A stretch of DNA of 64,000 bases from Osedax fenrisi (lineage: Eukaryota; Annelida; Polychaeta; Sabellida; Siboglinidae), in assembly GCA_964019155.1 (NCBI GenBank), contig OZ025239.1:112493585-112557584 (forward strand), read 5' to 3'. This document shows positions 58,560 to 64,000 of this stretch, piece by piece. The notes under the pieces were generated by a model. That model saw nothing but the letters and a program-made list of their open reading frames with translations. It was not told the DNA's origin and did not search any database. Position numbers and translations under genes: made by a program. Within the stretch, counting starts at the first letter, position 1, and every line of letters begins with the position of its first letter.

Positions 58560-58830
58560 ATTAAGAGCTTACCCATTGTCCGTCAGTTCGGAAAGTCGGC
58601 TTGTTCACTCGTCCTCTGCCCATGTTCTCGAGAGTTTGACCAGTATCCTAAGTCCACTCGTTTGAACCGTATCCTAAGCGGTGCGCATTTGACCAGTATC
58701 CGGAAGTGTTCCCTCGTTTGACCGGTATCCGGAAGTCTGTGCCCGACCGATATCCGTTAACGGCGTGTAGTGATCGCCGCTCGAAAGTCCGTAACTACCG
58801 GTAACCATGGGCAACCGACGGACGCGCCGC
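58560..58830 (+). promoter_or_regulatory. CpG-rich stretch, candidate promoter or 5' UTR
   Basis: GC-rich and CpG-dense against an AT-rich background. It carries five imperfect 29-30-bp repeats and ends with AACCATGGGC, a good start-codon context at 58807. Promoter function is inference from composition and position only. Confidence 0.25.
58626..58760. repeat. 29-30-bp imperfect repeat with TTTGACCAGTATCC core, about five units
   Basis: The core words are TTTGACCAGTATCCTAAG, TTTGAACCGTATCCTAAG, TTTGACCAGTATCCGGAAG, TTTGACCGGTATCCGGAAG and CCGACCGATATCCG, spaced 27-31 bp. Confidence 0.85.
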
Positions 58831-58937
58831 GTAAACCGATCTATTTATAGATCGAGCGGCGGTGTGTTAACACGGAGTCGACACGTTAATCGACTGATCG
58901 AACAAGACACGCTAATGGGTCGTCGTCGTCGTCGTCG

Positions 58938-58980
<43 letters not shown>

Positions 58981-59010
58981 GGTTATGGCGGTTGTGCTCG
59001 TCGGTATTAG
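58807..59010 (+). other. Weak 67-codon frame with Arg and Cys repeats
   Basis: Starts in a good context (AACCATGG) and reads GNRRTRRVNRSIYRSSGG, then Arg and a run of Cys produced by (CGT)n and (TGT)n microsatellites, ending at 59010. It could be the start of a longer spliced gene whose repeat lies in an exon, but the second half is a simple-repeat artefact. No family recognised. Confidence 0.15.
58919..58982. repeat. (CGT)n/(TTG)n microsatellite
   Basis: Six CGT units run directly into about 15 TTG units. Confidence 0.95.
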
Positions 59011-59291
59011 TGTCAGTGTCGACGTGTTCGTCGTGGTGTCGGTGTTTTGCGTTTAGTGTCGTTAGTTAAGTTTCGATTATCTACGAATATTATTTTATTT
59101 ATAACGAAAATAAACGGTTCACTAATAATTTAGTAATCGCTATTACAAAGTGTTTGTTGAATTTAGATTTTGAAAATATTATCAACAACTTATTATTACA
59201 ATATTATTATTCGACACAAGTACTAGATAACTATGTCGTAATTTCTATAATAGTACAGTATTTAATAATAATTATATATATAAACAATAAT

Positions 59292-59324
<33 letters not shown>

Positions 59325-59364
59325 GAGTAAACTATTAATGTATGAACTATGTATATATACACAT

Positions 59365-59422
<58 letters not shown>

Positions 59423-59710
59423 ATCCTGGTCTACATCTTCTGGTAGACAAAATTAGTCATGCGGATATTAACATGGGATGCATGCATGGAGACGTGACAT
59501 ATATAGATATACATCCAATTAAATATTATTGTACCACAATGACCACATAATTACCTAATACATCTTAGCGTATACGTCGTCTGCTTCTCGGTTCTATTGT
59601 TGTTTATCTTTATACCGTTACTATTTCTCACTGACTATGTATTATTATTAGTGTCGTTGTAATACTTAAAACACTTTCGAGAATATCGCTCGCTATTATA
59701 TTTGTGTATA
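59011..59710. other. Spacer with long TA tracts
   Basis: (TA)n at 59292-59316 and 59374-59416, with (CA)n at about 59358-59374. Minus-strand frames here are Tyr-Ile artefacts. No gene supported. Confidence 0.65.
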
Positions 59711-59714
59711 ATAA

Positions 59715-59806
59715 TTCATCATCATCATCACCATAATCATCATCATCATCATCATCATATTCATCATCATAATTATCATCACTATCATCATCATCATCAT
59801 CATCCT
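59715..59806. repeat. (ATC)n microsatellite
   Basis: TCA/ATC trinucleotides with a few interruptions. The poly-Asp frame on the minus strand is an artefact of the repeat. Confidence 0.95.
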
Positions 59807-59840
59807 CCAGCATTAATTACAATTACTTTCCTTAAAAAAC

Positions 59841-60146
59841 AGAGACTTCATTAAATCTATTTCATTAGTTCATAACCTCATCTATTCAAATACATATAAT
59901 ATATTATCTGAAATGATATCCTATTATCGACCTCTCTCTTCCCTTATATCTGCCAAGTTTGTATAACTAAATTTACCGAAATATAATTATGAGACCATTA
60001 TGGGTAGATCTTTCTGTGTGTCAGCACCTACCGACTGGAATAAACTTCTGGCAAAATTACGTTGTGAAATTAAATACAACATTTTCCGACATAAAGTAAA
60101 TATTAATACGTCATTAATATTAATATTGTTTTATATTTGTGCATAG
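59841..60146 (+). pseudogene. CR1/L2-like LINE ORF2, C-terminal fragment
   Basis: A 102-codon stretch in one frame with a single in-frame TAA (about 59968) and a final TAG at 60144-60146. It matches the layout of the ORF2 C-terminus in CR1/L2/Rex1-type LINEs: a helix region (LVHNLIYSNTYNILSEMISY), then YNYETIMGRSFCVSAPTDWN followed by KLLAKLRCEIKYNIF, corresponding to the familiar R.FSV.AP.LWN.LP..LR...S...FK motif. A short 3' UTR and an ATC-rich tail follow. It has no reverse transcriptase core, so it is a 5'-truncated copy. Confidence 0.75.
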
Positions 60147-60276
60147 TAATTATTTAAATCAACATGTTATATTTATTTATTTTCATTTATTTCATTTTTA
60201 TCACACATTGTTGAGTAATGTAATTATTTTTATATTTTTACATTGTCTAAATAAACTATCAAATCAAATAAATCAC

Positions 60277-60369
60277 CATCATAATCATCATCGTCATCAT
60301 CATCATAATCAACATCACCATAATCATCATCACCATTCTAATCATCATCATTATCATCGTCATTATCAA

Positions 60370-60401
<32 letters not shown>

Positions 60402-60470
60402 CTATCATCATCACCACCACCACCATCACCATCACTACCCTCATTACCACCACCATCACCACCATCACCG
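60277..60470. repeat. (ATC)n/(ACC)n-rich microsatellite
   Basis: About 190 bp of CATCATAATCATC-type trinucleotides passing into CACCACCATC. It begins shortly after the LINE fragment and may have grown from the LINE 3' tail. The poly-His (plus) and poly-Met (minus) frames across it are artefacts. Confidence 0.95.
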
Positions 60471-60686
60471 GTATGCTATGACGCATACACCATACGATGA
60501 CATAACTGATACCAGCCCAACCTCCAGAGAACACACCGCTAGAAGGCATCGTGATACATCATCGCGATAATCAATACCTCACATGTTAATCTATACATAA
60601 CGATTAATCTGGACTAATCGGTAGTAGAAGTTACTGAAACCATAGATATGTATACAATAGTAACCACTCCGTAATTGCTTAATTAG

Positions 60687-60723
<37 letters not shown>

Positions 60724-61115
60724 CATTAGGGAACTGTCTTGACAAGCAGCAATGCTTCTACATTTATACACGTACTTATACCTAAATCTGATAATAATGA
60801 TGATGATAATAATAATAATATATATATATATTATATGTAATATTATATTTTAAATTTTAATAATCAACGTATATATAGAAAGCATAATAAATTCTATAAA
60901 TATAGTTATTATGTAATATATTATACATACATATGAATAGATAAGGAAGGAGATAACCCGTCATATTACCCCTATAGTGGTTAACCTTCCTATAGAACAC
61001 CCTCATACTTTAGTGTATTGATCACTGTTCATCCCTGTTACATCATCTGCATAATACTTCAATATCAATCTTACAATTGTTGTTGTTTTCAGTAATGCAT
61101 TATTATTGCATATAA

Positions 61116-61164
<49 letters not shown>

Positions 61165-61180
61165 GTATACGTATACATAT
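60471..61180. other. Spacer with TA tracts and a minisatellite fragment
   Basis: (TA)n at 60690-60716 and 61119-61162. At about 60945-61005 the words TAACCCGTCATATTACCCCTATAG and GGTTAACC...CTATAGAACACCCTC are, in reverse complement, a piece of the G-rich minisatellite at 57056-57345. No gene seen. Confidence 0.55.
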
Positions 61181-62560
61181 AGGTTCTATTTTCTATATAA
61201 CTCCTCTCTAAGTGATTCCCTTTAAACAACGTTCCCTCTAACATCTCCTCTCACTCACTCACTCTCTCGCTCACGAGTCCATACATTCCACTTACCCCGT
61301 TAGGTGGCTCTCCTACCAACACTTATATTCACTCCTGCATTACGATATCGGTACGTCCATATAATGAGCTATAACCGGCCACGTCGTATCACCCACTGAA
61401 TAGCAACACATCTAACTCAGATATATTGTTACATTACGATGGTATTATTATCTATTCATATATTAATCTAATTAGATCTAACCATTCGTATCCCCTGCTT
61501 ACAATTCCCATCAATATAGTGAGTATCCTTAGTATAAGCTAAACATAGATTCTGGGTATCCCTCCGATTATTATAGCCAATATTCGGTAAATAAATTCAT
61601 TCATTCATATCTACATTTCCTTAATTATAATATGAAATATAATAGTATTACTATTCGTTTATTTAATTCCTCGGCGTGCGTCGTTTCTATATTTAATTCA
61701 TACATTTTATTAAAAAAAACTGTATCGTTTTATTGTTTTATTGTTCTCGTTTATTATTATTGATATAACATTGTCATGCGCACCTAAAGGTATGGATACA
61801 CCTACGCTAAGTGCCAATAAATCAAATTATCATCATATATATATATAATATATAAACTATATATAAGAAATGTAGATATTATATTATAAAGGTATAGATA
61901 CACCTACGTTAAGTGCCAATAAATCAAATTATCATCATATATATATATAATATATAAACTATATATAAAAAATGTAGATATTATATTAAACAGTAGCCCT
62001 CTTTTAGTTTTATAGATAATTTCCAACATCACGAAGTCACTGAAAACTCAACTACACCCGCTACGCCGTATCATCATTAAATAACAATATCTACCACTAC
62101 TAGTAAATCATCTACATACATCATACCTCTATTCGACTACTTAAGTTTCATTATTTATACCTAATACACCCGAATCATATTTTTCCAGACTCCACATTCT
62201 TCATAAATGTACAACGGTGCAATATTCAATATATCGAATACTCCTACACCCAAGTATCTCTATTACTAACTAAACTTCTTAGGCTACTGGCACGTCGTAG
62301 AATCCTCTTTGAACCGAACTATTTACACACAAAGTAATTCCCCAACATTCACCTGACTAACTAATATCCCTACCCATACTTAAATGATCACCAGTACCAC
62401 TACGCGCTCACCGAATACGTTCCTATTTCAACAACCTCTTAACTATAACTTACATTCAACTAACACTCGCACCTGGGCAATATCCTTCCAATAATATTGT
62501 ATATAATCTAATACTATTCTCCCCGCAACTATCCGCACTACACCATCAACTCAAACCTTT
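61180..62560. other. G-poor, C/T/A-rich strand-asymmetric tract, no gene
   Basis: For about 1.4 kb the plus strand is visibly poor in G and rich in C, T and A (for example ACTCCTCTCTAAGTGATTCC, CACTCACTCACTCTCTC, ACTCCTACACCCAAG), apart from the 102-bp tandem duplication. No open frame of note on either strand. It could be an old pyrimidine-rich satellite or a transcribed strand-biased region. Confidence 0.5.
61786..61988. repeat. 102-bp tandem duplication
   Basis: The unit beginning AAAGGTATGGATACACCTAC at 61786 is repeated at 61888 with three or four substitutions. Each unit contains a short TA run and ends TGTAGATATTATATTA. Confidence 0.93.
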
Positions 62561-62974
62561 AAGAAACTACTGAACACTTAATTATTTAATATAAAACATT
62601 AACTTAACGTGAATTCGGACGATAGATACGCACAACTTCGGTAGCACTATGTAGATGTAAAATATAAGTTAATAAACCTTGAACCGCCGTTCACATTATA
62701 ATATTAAAAGAATTTCTGTCTCCATCCGGTAGTGCTCGGAGTATTAGTAGGTATATTTGCGAATAATATTAATATTTGATATTGTTTTAAAAGTTTAAAA
62801 ATTCAAAATCGGAACATAAAATGGAACATAATCAATATGACCAGGAATTTGACGGAAAATAAAGATATTTACACTACAGCTTGACCTTGACATCAATAGT
62901 TGTAGGAAAGTGTTTAGCTGAATTGATTTATCGTTTATTAAGTTATTGATAAACACAAGAGAAAACAAGAACTG
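62561..62974. other. Unique AT-rich spacer
   Basis: No coding region supported. The 64-codon minus-strand frame (62795-62989) has no recognised domain and overlaps the tRNA-like relic. Confidence 0.5.
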
Positions 62975-63050
62975 CGTGGAGTCGAACACGGGACCTCTGG
63001 CTTACTAGCTTTTGGTTGTACCACTAATCAGGCTCGAGCCATAGACCCCA
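62975..63050 (-). repeat. tRNA-like relic (SINE head or tRNA pseudogene)
   Basis: On the minus strand, GCTCGAGCCTGATTAGTGGT (D-arm/A-box-like) is followed after about 35 nt by GTGTTCGACTCCACGCA, a good B box (GTTCGACTC) with a 4-bp stem CGTG/CACG and an 8-nt loop. Spacing suits a tRNA, but the acceptor stem does not pair and the T-stem is imperfect. Its sequence differs from the other SINE heads here, so it is a different lineage if it is a SINE. Confidence 0.35.
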
Positions 63051-64000
63051 GAAATATATATGCAGGTTTATATTGATAATATACATATGTATATATTATT
63101 GTAATTATAATAAATTCGCATACACATCAAAGAGAGTATTACGTAATAATAATGACATCATAGTTACAGTATTATTATATAATCATAGCACATATAATCA
63201 TTCAATAAGTATAGATACAATATAGTATTACATGTACACATATACACACTCGATATGAAGAAACTATCAATTATATATCAACTATCAACTATATATCAGA
63301 GATTATATTAGCTATATTTATGTTATTTGTTATCATACTACTATGAATTGTGTATTAAATAGTATACAGTGATAGTATACAATGATAGTATTCAATGATA
63401 CATAGTAACGATAAAGATTTTGCGAAGCAAAGATGGTTAACTCCCTATCTAAGCTATGTAATTATTTTAATGTAGTTCCGATACCAACCACTAGATGGAT
63501 ACACATTTAAGTTATATGTACTATTAATATTTCATAAGGTAATTAATCTAATTATCAGACTAATATACTTTTGAGATTGTAATAGATATATAAATTAAAA
63601 AATATATATTTTCAAATTAAATCGACATTTTCACGGTATTTAAATGTTTACAGTTTAAATGTAAATAACATATACATAACATATAAAAAAAGGCACCTAC
63701 TCTGACCTATACAAATTCGGTACAATTTTTATGAATTCATTTTCGATATTTCCAAATAATATTTTTAGCGAAACACTATAGTGTTACGCTATAGTATAAA
63801 AAGTAAGCTTATGTTCGACATTTTTCATATATATATCTTAATTTAAGATTATATTAGGGTATTATTTTGTGAATTTACATATAAATAGATACGAAATCCA
63901 CAAATATATTTCAGTTATATTACAAGTCGCATTTGAGCTAGGGTCAATTTTATTTCAATAAATAGGCCTACGTCGAGTGAACTATATTTCCCTCGGAAAA
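63051..64000. other. AT-rich spacer, nothing recognised
   Basis: Unique AT-rich sequence to the window end. It contains repeated GATAGTATAC/AATGATAGTATTC words near 63370-63400 and the GCGAAGCAAAG hairpin word near 63422. No gene, RNA or element end was identified. Confidence 0.6.

Noticed and set aside
59262..59450. Tyr-Ile-rich 62-codon frame
   Set aside because: Translation of TA and CA tracts.
59628..59813. Acidic poly-Asp protein
   Set aside because: Translation of an ATC microsatellite.
60139..60570. Poly-His protein (plus) and poly-Met protein (minus)
   Set aside because: Translation of the ATC/ACC microsatellite; open frames follow from the repeat.

Overview
This is a gene-poor, AT-rich eukaryotic window, most likely from an invertebrate animal. 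The evidence is a tRNA-derived SINE, several non-LTR retrotransposon remnants, Helitrons, hAT-like and Harbinger-like DNA transposons, very many (TA)n tracts, and CpG that does not look depleted by eye. No species can be named from the sequence. No complete host gene is visible; there are two good candidate exons on the minus strand and a few weaker coding-like scraps.

Layout. (1) 1-22410: one uninterrupted satellite array of about 970 copies of a 23-bp monomer, truncated by the window start. Its variants are ordered into higher-order repeats, including a 3634-bp (158-monomer) unit present twice and a 1329-bp (58-monomer) unit present twice. (2) 22411-24480: unique AT-rich DNA with palindromes, CA and TA tracts and two small minisatellites. 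(3) 24484-31430: a mobile-element graveyard with a minus-strand LINE reverse transcriptase frameshifted at a TA tract, a plus-strand LINE reverse transcriptase with two stops, the C-terminus of a hAT transposase, about 90-bp direct repeats around the latter two, a 211-bp fold-back element, a decayed SINE and a 26-bp minisatellite. (4) 31639-41531: five Helitron-type units in direct head-to-tail contact, three of them carrying a broken PIF1-type helicase; the last holds a ladder of about eleven degenerate 3'-end motifs. (5) 41550-50900: SINE copy 1, AT-rich DNA, a GC-rich CpG-dense island (about 46441-46715), a candidate exon (47276-47395), a long hairpin, and a third LINE fragment interrupted by SINE copy 2. 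(6) 50899-55717: a 4.3-kb Harbinger-like element with nearly identical 56-bp terminal inverted repeats, apparently inserted in a smaller element bounded by TTAA and a second inverted repeat. (7) 55718-64000: inverted SINE copy 3, a G-rich minisatellite beside a second candidate exon (57356-57541), a CpG-rich repeat-bearing stretch at 58560-58830, ATC arrays around a CR1/L2-like LINE 3' end, a 1.4-kb G-poor strand-asymmetric tract and a tRNA-like relic.

The window reads as heterochromatin or satellite-flank DNA built by nested insertion and tandem amplification. Nothing forms a pathway. The most notable structures are the head-to-tail Helitron concatemer with internal read-through ends, and the long-range, length-perfect satellite higher-order repeats. 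All protein assignments come from motif recognition by eye; no database search was run.
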